Below are positions 1 through 12,012 of a stretch of 64,000 bases of DNA, piece after piece. Positions within the stretch are counted from its first letter, which is position 1. Every line of letters starts with the position of its first letter. The stretch spans positions 62,001-126,000 of the forward strand of contig JAAEAF010000249.1 in the NCBI GenBank assembly GCA_011037195.1, in the 5' to 3' direction. This DNA comes from Triatoma infestans. Its lineage: Eukaryota > Arthropoda > Insecta > Hemiptera > Reduviidae. The notes under the pieces are model-generated. The model worked only from the letters and a program-made list of their open reading frames with translations, ran no database searches and was not told the origin of the DNA. A program made the translations under genes and the position numbers.

Positions 1-523
1 TTATATTATCAAGTTCAGGTACAGACTCGTTGATTGACAATCAACAAGTATAATGTGTAAAAACATTAAGTTGAAGTCAACTCTCTACAAGAACTTGATA
101 ACATTACTCTATGTGTGAAAATCCGTAACCGGAAAATCAGGAACATCACAAATGTGCATTGTACGATGGATAAAATCCCTGATAACATCTTTAACATTTA
201 CATTTTTGACAAAGCAAAGAACTATATCTAAGATATTGCGGAGTTATGTAGGATTTGTATTAACCAGATTTTCTAAAACAGTAGTTAATTACTTTTCTTA
301 CAACACTGTAGGATAAGTAAAATATCTTACATAAGCTTTACATGTAGGTATGTAGGTATCTTACCGTGGGAGATTTTACCCAAGATTCTGCAATCCATTT
401 ATATATGGAATGCTTTATGCACAAGTGGTTGGCAGTCGACGGATTTTTCAACAGTTTGAGAAGAGAGATATGTAATATAATACCTTCTCATTGAAATAAA
501 ATTGCATATATAGGTAGATTTTT
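1..523. other. AT-rich intergenic DNA, no gene seen
   Basis: No ORF with recognisable content. The first 100 bases resemble the stretch at about 33.6 kb (a shared 'caacaagtat' neighbourhood followed by similar A-rich text), so this is probably degenerate repeat. Nothing else can be supported. Confidence 0.5.
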
Positions 524-1486
524 ACTTTCTCTTACTTCTAGTAAGAGGAAGTATTGTAATCGTGTCAAATTTTCGATATTGAGTTTTCACTGGAAATATC
601 CGTTTTGAGGTCTCCTGAGTCCAAAAAAGTGGTTTTTAGCAAATAGTCTGTGTGTGAAGAGCGTAGCTCAAAAACGAAAAATCGTAGAAAGTTCAAACTT
701 GATATTTCGTTTAGTTATCACACGGGATCCGACAGTGGGTCATCTGTCAAAATTCCTCAACCAGAAGTACCACTTTACTAGTTGTTTTTTTTTACGTTTT
801 TGCGATTTTCTCAAAACTGGCACCAACGATTTTCTTTAAACTTAGTATATCAACTACACATACTAACAGCTACAACTTTTGTTTGTAACATTTCTCCGGA
901 AAAATTCATTTAAGCGAACTTATGGGGGAGGGGTGGGGTTAGGTTTTGATCTAAAGTGCTATTTCAGTTTATTAAACAATTCTGTCATCTAAATAATGTT
1001 AATTAGAATTGAATATGTTGTTGAAATTCCGAGTTTCAAAAAATTGGATCACCGGAAGTGCGTTCACATTACCACTTTACTAAATGATTTTTTCAGTTTT
1101 TCGCGATTTTCTCAAAAATGTCTCTGACGATTTTCTTGAAACTTCGTTTATAAACTAAACATACAAAGATCTACAACTTTTATTTAAAACATTTCTCTGG
1201 GATAATTCATTTAAGGGCACTTTTGTAGCAGGGGTGGGGTTATGTTTTTCTCTAAAGTGCTATCATAGTTGATTGTCAATTCTATCATCCAAACAAAATT
1301 AATTAGAAATAAATAGATGGCCAAAATTCCGAGTTTCAAGAAAATTAGTACACCCGAAGTGCGCTTTTAGTGGACAGTTTTTTCAGTTTTCGACTAATTT
1401 CATTAAATTTGGTACACAAATTATAAAATTTGCCCATTATAATTTTGAGAACTGGAGTAAGAGAAAGATGTGTGAGTGTTTCCAGA
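524..1486 (+). mobile_element. Family A element, copy A1 (complete, three monomers)
   Basis: A non-coding repeat unit. It opens with ACTTTCTCTTACT, followed after 3-4 nt by its near-perfect inverse, making a terminal hairpin. Three direct monomers of about 290-300 bp follow. Each has an (A)CCGGAAGT-like box (about 761, 1051, 1353), a TTTCTCAAAAATGGC-like segment, a block of the form GGGGAGGGGTGGGGTTA and a TAAAGTGCTAT box. The 3' end has GAGTAAGAGAAAG, then TGTGAGTGTTTC and CAGA before a T-run. No ORF spans it. The layout is like Helentron-associated non-autonomous elements; the class is inferred, the repeat structure is seen directly in many copies. Confidence 0.8.
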
Positions 1487-1559
1487 TTTTTATTACTAAC
1501 AGGGGAGAAATTAATTCCTACTGCTTCACTAACATAGTGAGGAATTATCAATTGTGTTC

Positions 1560-1833
1560 AAATTTTCTAAAATTGAGTTCATACTTTCGCAAGAAGCCCA
1601 AACTTGATACTCTCCATTTAAATATCACCGTAGCAACCAGCATAAATATTTCTATCAAAACGTGTCAATCTTAAAATGCGACTTTACTGTATTGTTTCTT
1701 CTTCTTTTTTTTCCTCAATTTTTCGTGACTTTCTGGAAAAAGGGAAATCAATTTCAATTTATTTAAACCGCCAAGATCTTTAATATTTTGCGTACTAAAT
1801 TTATACATAAAGGCCTATCACTTTTATTTACAA
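1560..1833 (+). repeat. Degenerate family A segment cut by the Helitron
   Basis: Weak but ordered similarity to family A: a 'cccaaacttgatac' stretch, 'atcaccgtagcaac', 'gcgactttactgta', then a T-rich segment and 'cctatcacttttattta'. It stops exactly where the Helitron 3' end (CTAG) begins, so the Helitron probably landed in an older family A fragment. Confidence 0.45.
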
Positions 1834-3155
1834 CTAGCTAACTCGGCCACGCTTCGCTGTGGCTCAGTCTGATTTTTAGGAGAGTAAATAGAAGTATTAT
1901 AGTTAACATAGATTCAGCAACAAAACACATCATTCAATTTAATACCCTATTTAATACCAAGTTAATACCCTCCTTTGCGTTGTTGTACACTGAAAGGAAA
2001 GAAAGAAAAAATGTTTTTAACTGAAAGTCTTTTTTTATTGTAAAGCTAGTGAATGGACTACATTTTTTGTTTGTCCGTTTTCTGCATAAACATAAAGATC
2101 AAATGGTTTACCGACTCTGGAGCATGCGACATATAATTGCCCATGAGAGAAGCATTCGTTTTCTAAATTCAAACTGCATACTTGCAAAGTTTGTCCTTGC
2201 GCTTTATTGATAGTCATAGCAGACGCAAGGCGTATGGAAATTGAAGTCGATTGAACTCGAACGGCATATCTGTCGGAATGAATGGTATTCGTGGAAGAGT
2301 ACGAATTCACCTTTATGAGGTCCAATGAGAATTGTTGCTTCAATTAGATTATTCATCAATTTTGTAACTACTAATCGTTTACCGTTGCATAACTTTGGCT
2401 GATTGATGTTTCGGAGTAATATAATTGCCACTCCAATTTTCAAATTTAGAATGTGAGGTGGTAAAACGGGAACATCGAGTGAATTAAGAAATTCCGTTGG
2501 AAAATTCACTACTTCACTCTGGTCTCTCACGGAGTCAATGGATTTGTGTGTCACTGTTTCACCTGCATTCTTTTTAGAATGATGTTCATATCGAGTACGT
2601 CGACATTTTTAGCCGCTAGAATGGCTCTTCCGCTTAACCATGCATGATTTTGATAATTTGTTTCGATGCTTTGGAATCCCTTGTCTACTAATTCTTCTTT
2701 TGAATGTACAATGTTGCAGAAATTAGATGGGAAGGTGATTTTTCCCGTTTCTGGATTTGTAGGAGCAGCGCCGTTATCGAGTTCGAGTAATTGCCTTGAA
2801 ATATGGCTGTTGGATCGTTTTGAAGTTGTACTCTCATATTCGTTGTAAATGAATTTTTTTTTTTTTTTACTGTGCTCCAAAGAGTTGAATATTCAAGCAG
2901 GCATGCAATTCATCAGCTGGTGTTGAGCGAGGTATCACTGGAAGCGTTTGCCTGAAATCACCGGAAATGCAACCTGATTATTTCGCAATTCTTTCAATGT
3001 ATAGTCTAATGCTTCCAATGACATCTTATGAGCTATTGTACACTCATCCCATACAATGATTTTGCACGCCCGAAGAACCTTTCCCATTCCTAATGTTTTA
3101 GAAATGTTACATGTTGGGTTTTCTATGAAGCCGTTTGAACGGATTTTAGCTTGGA
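1834..3155 (-). mobile_element. Helitron remnant with intact-looking 3' terminus
   Basis: Read on the minus strand, the helicase pseudogene is followed by a GC-rich hairpin (GCCAC, one bulged A, GC, loop GAA, GC, GTGGC; plus-strand 1846-1863). After about 8 nt comes CTAG (ending at plus-strand 1834), and the next base is T. Hairpin plus CTRR end with a T after it is the classical Helitron 3' terminus. The 5' TC end and the Rep/HUH part are not seen; the element seems truncated where RTE-like sequence starts near 3155. Confidence 0.75.
2035..3155 (-). pseudogene. Helitron PIF1-like helicase, C-terminal half, broken
   Basis: Decoded on the minus strand. From about 3150 it reads ...ENPTCNISKTLGMGKV, then a Walker B region IIVWDECTIAHKMSLEALDY (about 3070-2990). 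A frameshift follows, then GDFRQTLPVIPRSTPADELH (about 2955-2895). The next piece has NGAAPTNPETGKITFPSNF (about 2770) and the last has [12 protein letters not shown] and YVACSRVGKP (about 2215-2100), which are the helicase motifs V-VI typical of Helitron RepHel proteins. At least three frame changes and an A-run at 2850-2870 break it. The Walker A segment and the Rep nuclease are missing. It once unwound DNA for rolling-circle transposition and is not functional now. Confidence 0.85.
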
Positions 3156-3413
3156 ATTTCCCATTTCCGTGGGAATTTCGGAATAGAGGTACTTATAAGT
3201 AGTTGAGAAAGAGGTTCAGAGAGCGTGCCACCATCGCAACGCGTCTGAGTCTGTCTATTTCTGCCAACCTCGCGAAACGCTCAGAATTTCCCGTTTCCGT
3301 GGGAACTTCGGAGTAAAAAGTATATATAAACACTCTTATATAGAAATACAACGTTGTGTAAAAATTTCAAGTCAATCCATCGACTACCTTTCGAGTTTTG
3401 CGGCCACAAACAT
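3156..3413. repeat. RTE-like non-LTR / SINE 3' tail, partly duplicated
   Basis: Two versions of a 'CCCGTTTCCGTGGGAACTTC'-like block occur (about 3161-3180 and 3286-3305). The second is followed by 'AAAAAGTAT' and 'TTTCAAGTCAATCCATCG'. This succession resembles the 3' tails of RTE-clade retrotransposons and their SINEs in insects. No coding sequence is left. Assignment rests on recalled family consensus and is moderate. Confidence 0.45.
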
Positions 3414-4320
3414 ACGGATGCTGAATTTTGATATATATAGATATATTTTTTCCAGGAAATGGTCTAATAAAAAAAAATATTTTTTTTTTAATAAATATTG
3501 CTTTATTGTAGATAAAAAAATAATAAATATATATATTATGGGATTTTTTTCAAAATTAAAATTTGACAGAATATAAAAATAAATTTTTCTCAATTGATAA
3601 ACAATAATAATAAGTTAAACTATTTAAATCGGGAATGAATTGTACTTCGTAACAATCAAACAATTCCAAAGTTACAGAATTCAAACACGCAATTGGTATT
3701 TTCCATGAAAATACGCCTATCTTTCCATTTAAAAAAATAAAAACAGTATTTCACATTCCTTCTTTTCATTTTTATAGAAAATAAAATAAAAAAAGTGTTT
3801 TTTTTTTTGTAGTAGAAGGAGAGAGATAGAGAAGAAAAGAATGTAAGCAAAATAACAGATATATAATAATCGATTAATACTATTGCCTATTGAAGAGAAA
3901 ACGGTTTCAGTTGTAAATATTTAGCTTGGTTGTAGGCTTGGTAGGAAAGAGATAATTCTTTCGAATGATTTCTGAAATGAAAGAATTGGAAGCAAAGAAA
4001 ATTTACTAGGAAAGGAATGAATGCTGGAAAATCTGAAAGCTCCTCTTTATTGAATAAAGAAATATGAATCTCGTTCAACACATTTTCTTTAAAAAAACTC
4101 AGAATTATTGTCACACTTTTTTAATTCTGAAAGTAATAAAGACCTATACAAATTTTAGGAGACAATCGTGAAAAACGTGGGGGGGGGGCGTTCAGGGAAG
4201 AGACGCTTCCGCTTACATGAAAATGTTTAATTTCCTTAATAAGAGCTAAGTAGAAGAATTGTAAACTATAAAGAAAAGGCACTTTATTAGGAAAGTGTAA
4301 TGTAATTGGGTAGATGTGTA
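3414..4320. other. AT-rich DNA, no gene seen
   Basis: Long A and T runs, short spurious ORFs on the minus strand made of low-complexity codons, and a G-run near 4180. I see no motif, repeat end or domain that supports a feature here. Confidence 0.5.
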
Positions 4321-5024
4321 GTTGTGTTGTGATGTGTGTTTGTAGTAGTGTAGCACGAGCGGGACCTTTGAGAGATTAACTTTGCCTCGCTATTTCTAAA
4401 TTGTATTTCATCGCCCGCATATTTCCCACGCCTTTCCGCCTTTTACCTCTCTCTCTCTTGGTGGTGGGATTGTCGGCGCCTTTCATCTCTAGGGGTTCGC
4501 GCGTTACTTATTTTCCCACACTCTTAAAACGTTCTCTTCCTATAAAATTTCTCGCTTGTCTTCTATAGTTCGCCTGAGCCACAGTGTTTGTGCCGTTTCT
4601 TCTTCTGTCGCCCGACTAGCTAACATCTGTTTTCCAGTGTGTTAATTTCGCCTTTAACTTTTGTGTCGCCTTATACGCGCCATCACCTTCACGAGGCTAT
4701 TTCACCTGCGCCTCAGTGGACTCGCCAGCACCCGCCGCTTCAACAACGGCATCACCCGCTTCTAAAAGGAGCATTCCAATTCCCCTTCCGCTCACCTGAG
4801 TTCCATTCTTTCGCCACTCACGCACCCACACCCACACGCACACCACACACACATACGCCACCTTTTCCTTTCTCAGTCCGCCATTCGTTTCATCAATACT
4901 TCTTCGTTTATCACTCACCGTCCCCAAAGAGTAAGTCTCGTTTTCATTTGTTTTACGTTATTATTTTTTTTTTTTCACCCGCTACTTGCCATCTCGCCTT
5001 GGGTGTCTGCCGCGCAGATAGATA
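4321..5024. other. GC-richer block with a TATA box; possible promoter or LTR-like region
   Basis: This stretch is clearly richer in C and G than its surroundings. It carries CTTCCTATAAAATTTC (TATA-like, about 4537-4552) followed by pyrimidine-rich sequence, CG dinucleotides and a C/A-rich tract with CACACA repeats (4820-4860). A 130-codon open frame at 4639-5031 reads as proline/histidine-rich low complexity, which I do not accept as a protein. It could be a host promoter and 5' leader, or the leader of an LTR element next to 5025. Neither can be settled from sequence alone. Confidence 0.3.
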
Positions 5025-5423
5025 TGTTTAAGAAAAAGAGTTAATTAATTAACATTACAAATAGTAATTATTTGTTAATTGTGAATATTGAATTAACTTA
5101 TAAATATTCAGAAACTCTTGCACTTGATTGATTTAAACTTAAATGTTCGAGTAATACTAACTGGCTCACTGATGTTCTCTCTCGAATTGATTATTGGTTG
5201 AATGCCAAAATAATACTGATCAAACAATGCTGCCCTTGGTAGTTAAAAACTGCCCTTTTTATATGATTTCTAGAAGGGGTTTAAAGGTAAATAGTGGCCT
5301 AGTTCTTCGACCTCTCTTGTAACGGTGCCTTGTGCCTGCGTTTTGACCCTTTCCCAGCCAACTTACAAATTTTTGCCTTTACTAATATTTTTAAACTAAA
5401 TGTATAAAATATAATTTCTTACA
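5025..5423 (-). mobile_element. LTR-like unit (possible solo LTR)
   Basis: Begins TGTTTAAGAAA and ends TTTCTTACA, an imperfect terminal inverted repeat with TG...CA ends, over 399 bp. On the minus strand there is a TATA-like ATATAAAAAG (plus-strand 5255-5264) placed as in an LTR promoter. I find no matching target-site duplication, so this is weaker than the LTRs at 41.4 and 51.0 kb. Confidence 0.35.
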
Positions 5424-6121
5424 TCCATCACAAAAGCCAAACATCGCAGTGCCTCCCAGAGGGCCTCTATCTAACCAAGTAATCATACCAAGTTTAAAGC
5501 AAATTCATTGATGTCGGTTTTTGTAAAGAAAAAAAAAAAGAAGAATCCATTCTGTTAAGCGAGACTTTCGATTTTCTATTCAATCGAGCTGAGAAAGTTT
5601 CAAAATGTGTATTTTTCTGTGAAAAACCATAATTACTAAAATCTGACAGAAATGGAAGGAATATCGTTTCCTCTTGCAGCATTAAGGAAAAGTAAAAAAT
5701 CTGTGTGAATCCCTCATACGACTTTCTCTTACTCCAGTTAATATAATCAGGTATATATTAAGCGACCAATTTTCTTTAAACTCAAATTTTAGACATTTGT
5801 CCTTAGATAAATATATAGATGGAAGGGAGACAAATACCTACCCAGGCAGGTAGTACAAGTGAATATATTGCAATTCAATAGAGAGCGCCAATAATATTGA
5901 TGAAAAAATAAAATCAATTTAGTAAAGCAATTTAGTTCTTGTAAAAAAGTATTTTGACCGTAATCTTCCTTTGTGTTTGTCTAAAATGTAATATAAAGTT
6001 GATCTGATACAATTTTTCTTTTAATCAATAAATTATTTTGTTCACAACATGAACACGTACAACAACACTGATCTACTCGTACTGACTCTACTCGTAAATG
6101 TAATTCTTTTTCTTACCCCCA

Positions 6122-6168
<47 letters not shown>

Positions 6169-6169
6169 C
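6122..6169. repeat. (GA)n microsatellite
   Basis: About 48 bp of GA dinucleotides with single interruptions (ACAG and GCGA). Purine on the plus strand. Confidence 0.9.
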
Positions 6170-9100
6170 CTTTAAAGCATATATATTTCTTGTGTAAACA
6201 CTCATTTTAGAAAATTCAACACGATCACGTACTTCCGTTGGCTTATAAAAGGAAATATAAACCTACTTCCTTCAAAATGATTACAAACTTTAATCAATTT
6301 CCAACTTTAATTAAATAAATAAATATTATTTATAGAATTTTAATATGATTCGTAAATAAATCTGTAAGGAAAAATAGAGCTAGATAACTAGGGCAAACTG
6401 ATGGCAAAATGATAATACAATCTAAACATTTATCTTTATAGGAACAAATCTAATTAGTTTTAGTGAAATTCTTATCGCTAAATGTACAAATATATTACAC
6501 TTTACACTAGCATTTGTCGATAAAAAAAAGGAAAAAAGAATTATTAGCAATGTAAGAGATAAAAAAAAATAGAGAGAAATCAATGAAGATTAATAAAGAA
6601 AGAGGAATTAACTAATAATAGAAAAGGGAATAAATAAGAAAATGGGGAAACTGGTCAGAGGAAAATTTTATTAATTACAATAGAAATTAAGAGATTTTTA
6701 TTTTCTCTTAAGGGTTGAAAGAGGAAGTAAAAAATATGAGGATGGTTTCCTTTCATGCTAGATTTTTGCTGCAAAAGAATTTTTTTTGGGTGGAATACTC
6801 TTAACATGATGAATATAATGATAACAAGATGATGGTGAAATGAGAACATACGAAGTGGCAGTATAACTTCAAATTTAAAATTTTAAACTATTTACTTAGA
6901 AAAGAGAAGAGAATTATGTAGAGTCAGAGTGACCGAGCAATGAATGATGATATTTCGGTAGCGTGATGAATGTTGAACGGTTGGTTGTAAGTTGGCTGGT
7001 CGGAGTAGTCACTTGAAGAGTAATGTGACTATTTAGAACTCTTGCTTGTTCTAATAGTTGTTTACAAGTGGGCAAGATTAATGAAACTTTCAAAGTTGAA
7101 GTTTGAATATAGCACTGATGTTTTATTCTTTAAAAATTTTTTCTGGTGACTCAATTGTTAATCCCCCATGATCGACTTTATTCAATTTCTTTTATCAGCT
7201 TTTAGGTGAAAGATAAATTTTACCAGCTTTTATCAGCTTCGAGTTGAAACCCATTCGCCAATATTTGTGGTGGGTGAAAAATGGTACTTGTTGGTATCTG
7301 GGCATGGACAGATAAATGGCAAATAGCAATTGGTAAGGAATGGGTTAAGTGGTTTTCCTTTTGACGCAAATAACGATACTTTTCCTTGTGGTAGTATAAT
7401 GCCTTTAAAAAGTTTGCAGGGGTCGTTCGGTCCCGACGAATATCTTGGTGAAATTGCCTTTGGATAGGCGGAGTGTATGTTTTGTATGTTAGTAATTTAT
7501 TGTTTGACCTATGGTATGTTTGAGATAGCTGGGGTAGTTATACAGTTTTTAGCTGGAGCTAGACTCTCAGGAATATCGAGTACTCAGGGCTCTTATTTAG
7601 TCTAGCATGCATGCGTGATTATGTATGTATTTATTGTCTGTCGCATGCATGAGAAGTAGACGTTCATTCATTTTATTGGTCCTTCAAATTTAGTATGTTC
7701 CTCCTTCCTCATGACTTAATATCAGAAACAGCATCAGGATTTCCGTACTCGAGGTTCGCCATCGCTGACCTAGGTTAACAATGGCAAGTTTCAGAATGGA
7801 TGGTTCTATAACAAAATAGTGAAAAGGCGGGATCTAACTTTCTCGCTCCACCTTCGCGTGAATGGCTCTAGGTAAGTGGGCGGGGTTTAATTTTTTTTAC
7901 CAAGACATGTGATCGGCTGGAGTATAAAATGTCCTCCATTTAAATAAACAAATCCACTGAGAGAAGTTGTTATTCCTTAGAATATCTTGGGCTATTATTT
8001 GAAATTTTCTAAAAATCCCATGGAATAATGAATCATTTATACTTTCTTCATTGCAACGATCAATATGAAAGCAGTTTTAAGATAAAATATATTTATTAAT
8101 CTTTTGACAAAAAAAAAATATAAAGATGAATTTTTTAGTTTAACATTTTTGTATTCATTATTTTTTAATATCTTAAAATGAACTCTACAAAACGAAAAAA
8201 GACGATCGGAAATGAATACTACCAATATCAAGAAAGAAGGAATGATGTTGGGGGCGGGCGACAATGAGTTAAGAAGGTTGGTCCGTCCTCTTTTTACTTA
8301 GTTTTCATTTGAATCCACTTTAATGGACGGCCTGCTACTGCCTTTACGTCCCAGCGTAAGGTAGTGCGCGGGTGGACATGACGTTGAGAATGAAAACTGC
8401 TTTAAGCGTCTCTAAACTTTTAAATCTTCTCTAGTAAAGAAGATAGGTGAATTGATAAGGGGTTACTGGGAAACAGTTCGATGGATGGAGGTGAGAGGTT
8501 TAGCTCGTTATAGTAAGATCCAAAGTAGAATGGTGTAAAAGGTAAAAGAGACTCTGGCAGCAGCAACACTGTGAGTAAAAAAAGCATGAGGCAAAGATTG
8601 GATGGAAGGATCTGGGTGAGTAAAAGGAAGCTATGGAACTGAAGTAGATTTCTTTTTTGCTTTCGTGCAATATACACTCACACACACACAGGTAACTCTC
8701 CCCGGGGGTGGTTAAAGATACTTCAACACTTTACCTACAACGTTGCCGCCTTCGTTCTTTTTATAGCCGCCACCAAATACAGCCTCCATCAGTCAATATT
8801 CCCTCACCTATACCATCTCACTTCTATGCAGTTTAGGGACACAGCTAACTCGTTAGGTCTCGGTCGACATTCCACCTATCTTATCTGCTTATACAATACG
8901 GCGACCAATCAACTGGTCCCTCCCCCCCCCTGCTACTCGCCTTTTGATACCTGCGGGAGGGGTTTAATTTCTTATGCACAATTATTTTAGTGTCTTTGTG
9001 TGTTGTTCTGATTTTATTTATAATTGGGGAATAAATGATTCCTTTAAATCTAGTCTCTGAAACACTTACAAGACTTACTCGTACCTAATTTAATTTAAAT

Positions 9101-9711
9101 ACGGAACACTTTAGTGGTCAATATGACTGTACAGATGGAGGCACAACAATGGTCGTATGAACAAAAGCGAGTATTATTCGTAATATTTATCCTAGAGGAG
9201 AGTCAAGCTGCTATTCTCAGTTCAAAGCCTCAGTAAGAATATAATGGTGTGGTAGACGCTGATTTTCTGTTATATTACCATGGTTAACAAAATAATTATT
9301 TCTATTCTAGATAATACTAATATGAGCAACGTCTGAAAATCGTTAAAATGAGCGACAGAATGACAGAGCAACAAAAAATGACGGCGACAGGAAGCTCTTG
9401 ATATTTACTAATTGAATATTTCATTTTTTTAATTACTATGCTACATATCCATCCATACAGTTTCTCCTTTCTCCTTTTGAGCCAAGAGGAGGGGGGAATT
9501 TGAGTTTTGATTGTAAACAAAAATCACGAAAAATAAAAATAAAAAATATCAATAAAATCGCATTTTTGGTTGATGGATTTTGCCTGAAACTTGATGGTCA
9601 GATCAGGAGGGTAGTATATAAACGGAATACCAAGTTGGAACTTACAGCTTATTTGTCGTTGTAGAGTTATTTAGTATTCACAAATATACCGAAGATCATT
9701 TGTTAAAAACA

Positions 9712-9785
9712 ATTTTTTCGTACTCAGGGGACCTCACAACTTTGTGTTTCCGGTATAAATTTAATACGATTGCAATGCTTGCTTT
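9712..9785 (-). repeat. Family A 5' fragment, inverted
   Basis: Contains 'CTCAGGGGACCTCACAAC', 'TTTCCGGT' and 'ACGATTGCAATGCTTGC', the reverse complement of the first about 80 bp of family A. No other part of the element is clear next to it. Confidence 0.55.
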
Positions 9786-10287
9786 CACTAAAAATCTTCT
9801 TATCCGAGTTTTTTCGTAATACTTTATGAATTAAGTATTTGATGCATCTATTTTTGCTGCACTGCGGAACAATTTATGTCTTCAAAAAGTTTTTATATAT
9901 CCAATACTTTAAATGGTAATGAAGTTAGTATTAAAGATTGAATTACTAGCTATATAATTGTGTATGTTGAACAGGTACTTTAGTAAGTTGTAGTTTAACT
10001 TCATTGGGTTAACTTTTTTTATACTAGGTTAACTTATAAAACTAGTTGTAAGGTAGTAAAACGTGTTCTGAATCTAAATCAAATTGGGATTAAACGAGCG
10101 TCCTTTCTGCTGAATGTTGAACATGAAGTGAAGTTGGTGAAACAAAAAAAGGGAGCCAATCAAAGAAGCGCAATTAAAAGAAAATATGATGGTGTTCTTA
10201 GAATTTTTTTTTTGTACCTAGTAATTGTCGTTTAATAATAACTTATATCTTTTTCTTCTTTTTTTATCCTGTCGGCATAACAGCAAT

Positions 10288-10960
10288 CTAACGTCTTGCT
10301 GCCCAATATCTATAAACCAGCATGTCTTGCTGGGTATTCTTTTGAATGCTATGGAAAGCTGGACATTGTAGTAAATGCTGCGTATCTATTTCCCCCAAGT
10401 GGTATAGCAAGCATAAAGGCGAGTCGATTACCCCTATTTTTTTAAGATGCTTATTTAGATAGTGGTGGTCCGTTATTGTGGTGGTCTCGCCGCGTCAAAT
10501 TTAGGGGGATTTGTCCTTCCTTTGTCGGCAGGAATTCCCATTTCTTTTTCCTCTTGCGGTTGCTTCCTGCCTCATGTTTTCTTTAATCTTCATGGCAGTA
10601 ACAATCTGCCTCGCCGCTGTTTGCATTGGGATGAATGAATCTGGCTGATACTTTTCAACTTGGGCTAGTCGATCTGCCTCCTCATTCCCAAAGATTCCAT
10701 TGTAAGAAGATAGTACTTCCTTGGTTCATAATTGCTGCCCGTGCTGCACCACGGACCACGGATTACGGTAATCGATAGCTTCGCTTTTTGTCAAGAGTGT
10801 ACTCCAGCCAAGCTATAGGTAAAAGTGTGTACTCCAACGCCACCATTGTTTAGGGCTGCCTTCGCCAAACCATCAGTATACATGTGCACCCAATCCGAAG
10901 AACCGTAAGGTGTATTAATATCTTATAGGGCTGCAAGTCCGTTCTCAACACAATCTGGTA
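10288..10960 (-). pseudogene. Non-LTR retrotransposon RNase H domain plus zinc knuckle, degenerate
   Basis: On the minus strand from about 10915: SDWVHMYTDGLAK (catalytic first Asp in YTDG), then GVGVHTFTYSLAGVHS and a stop. Further on, GNEEADRLAQVEKYQPDS (about 10700-10640) is the last RNase H motif with its Asp. The tail continues SPLCLLYHLGEIDTQHLLQC (about 10435-10370), a C-x2-type knuckle of the sort that follows RNase H in insect LINEs. Segments between these are frame-shifted, and the middle motif with SD was not found. An A-rich tail follows near 10270-10240 on the minus strand. Role when active: removal of RNA from cDNA hybrids during retrotransposition. Confidence 0.75.
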
Positions 10961-10984
10961 ATTGCAAAATAATATGGTAAGCAG

Positions 10985-12012
10985 TCGATGCCATTAACCA
11001 TTATAAAAATAAAAAAATATCGTTAATATTATTATTTTAATTAAATATTTTACTTTAAGAGTTCCGAATTTCCGGTGATAACTCGAAATCTAAAATTTGA
11101 CACGATTGCAATACTTCCTCTAGCAGGAGTTAGAGAAATTAATAATAGTAGTTAGAGAAAATAATAATAATAATAATAATAAATAAATAAATACACTATA
11201 ACCAAAATATAATTACTTTAAATTCATTACAATAAATGTTCAAAAAAAAAAAAAGGAATCAAATACCAAATTCCTTGACGTGAAAAATATTTATAAATAT
11301 AATTCAATTTATGAATGAGAATCGATTAATCAAGTTATAAGAGACCATTAAGTATAATCATATAAATAAATAAATTTAATTCCTATGAAAGTGTTTTTGA
11401 ATTGAAAATATTGTTCTGATTCACTCACTTAGCGCAAATGGAAATTACAAATACGATTTATATCCAATGATAAACGACAATGATTCCCTGAAATGTAGAT
11501 ATTAAATTAGAAACGGGTTAGAATATCCTGAGCTCCATAAATCTTGTTGCAAACCATAAATTGTCAACACTGACCCATTTTATTAATAGCAACTTCAATT
11601 GTAAAGCCCAGCTTGAGTCTATTGACCTCTCACTACAATTTTAACCACAATCGAAGAGCATATCTTAAGGAATCTAAGTGTTTGGCATCTTTTACTAATT
11701 CATCCACCACCACTTTAGCATTGCTTTGAACTGTGACACTTTCAATCAATTACATTTGAGTCCACACTATTGAGAATTAAATAAGGCATATTTCTCGGTA
11801 AAGGCAGCATGTTTTTCAAAGAAATATGTATATATTTCTTTTTTGGCATCAGCTATTATGCCATAGCCACTATATTATTCATTAAATGTGAAAAATTCAT
11901 CGTCAAATATCCAACAAAACCCATCTCGAAACATCCAGTTACAGCACCTTTATTACTTTTTCATAATTTATACCTTATTTATGCCAAATACTCATTAACA
12001 AACCTCCTATCA
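10985..12012. other. AT-rich DNA with an inverted family A head fragment and an (AAT)n tract
   Basis: At 11058-11137 the reverse complement of the family A 5' end is seen (TTTCCGGTGATAACTC, GACACGATTGCAATACTTCC, then the AGGAGTTAGAGAAA cap). It is followed by an (AAT)n run at 11160-11190. The remainder up to 12012 contains only an 87-codon ORF without recognisable content. Confidence 0.5.

Larger units (their letters stand above)
5424..10287. other. 4.9 kb without a recognised gene
   Basis: Holds a GA microsatellite (6122-6169). Family A scraps include an inverted 3' end near 5697-5745 (CTGTGTGAATCCCTCATACG then ACTTTCTCTTACTCC) and a head fragment at 9712-9785. There is also moderately GC-rich sequence at 7740-7900 and 8700-8960. 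A few 60-85-codon ORFs are present but contain no recognisable domain. Exons of an unknown host gene cannot be excluded. Confidence 0.4.

Noticed and set aside
4639..5031. 130-codon ORF rich in Pro, His and Thr
   Set aside because: The composition follows the local C/A-rich low complexity and no domain is recognisable. It overlaps a possible promoter or LTR leader.
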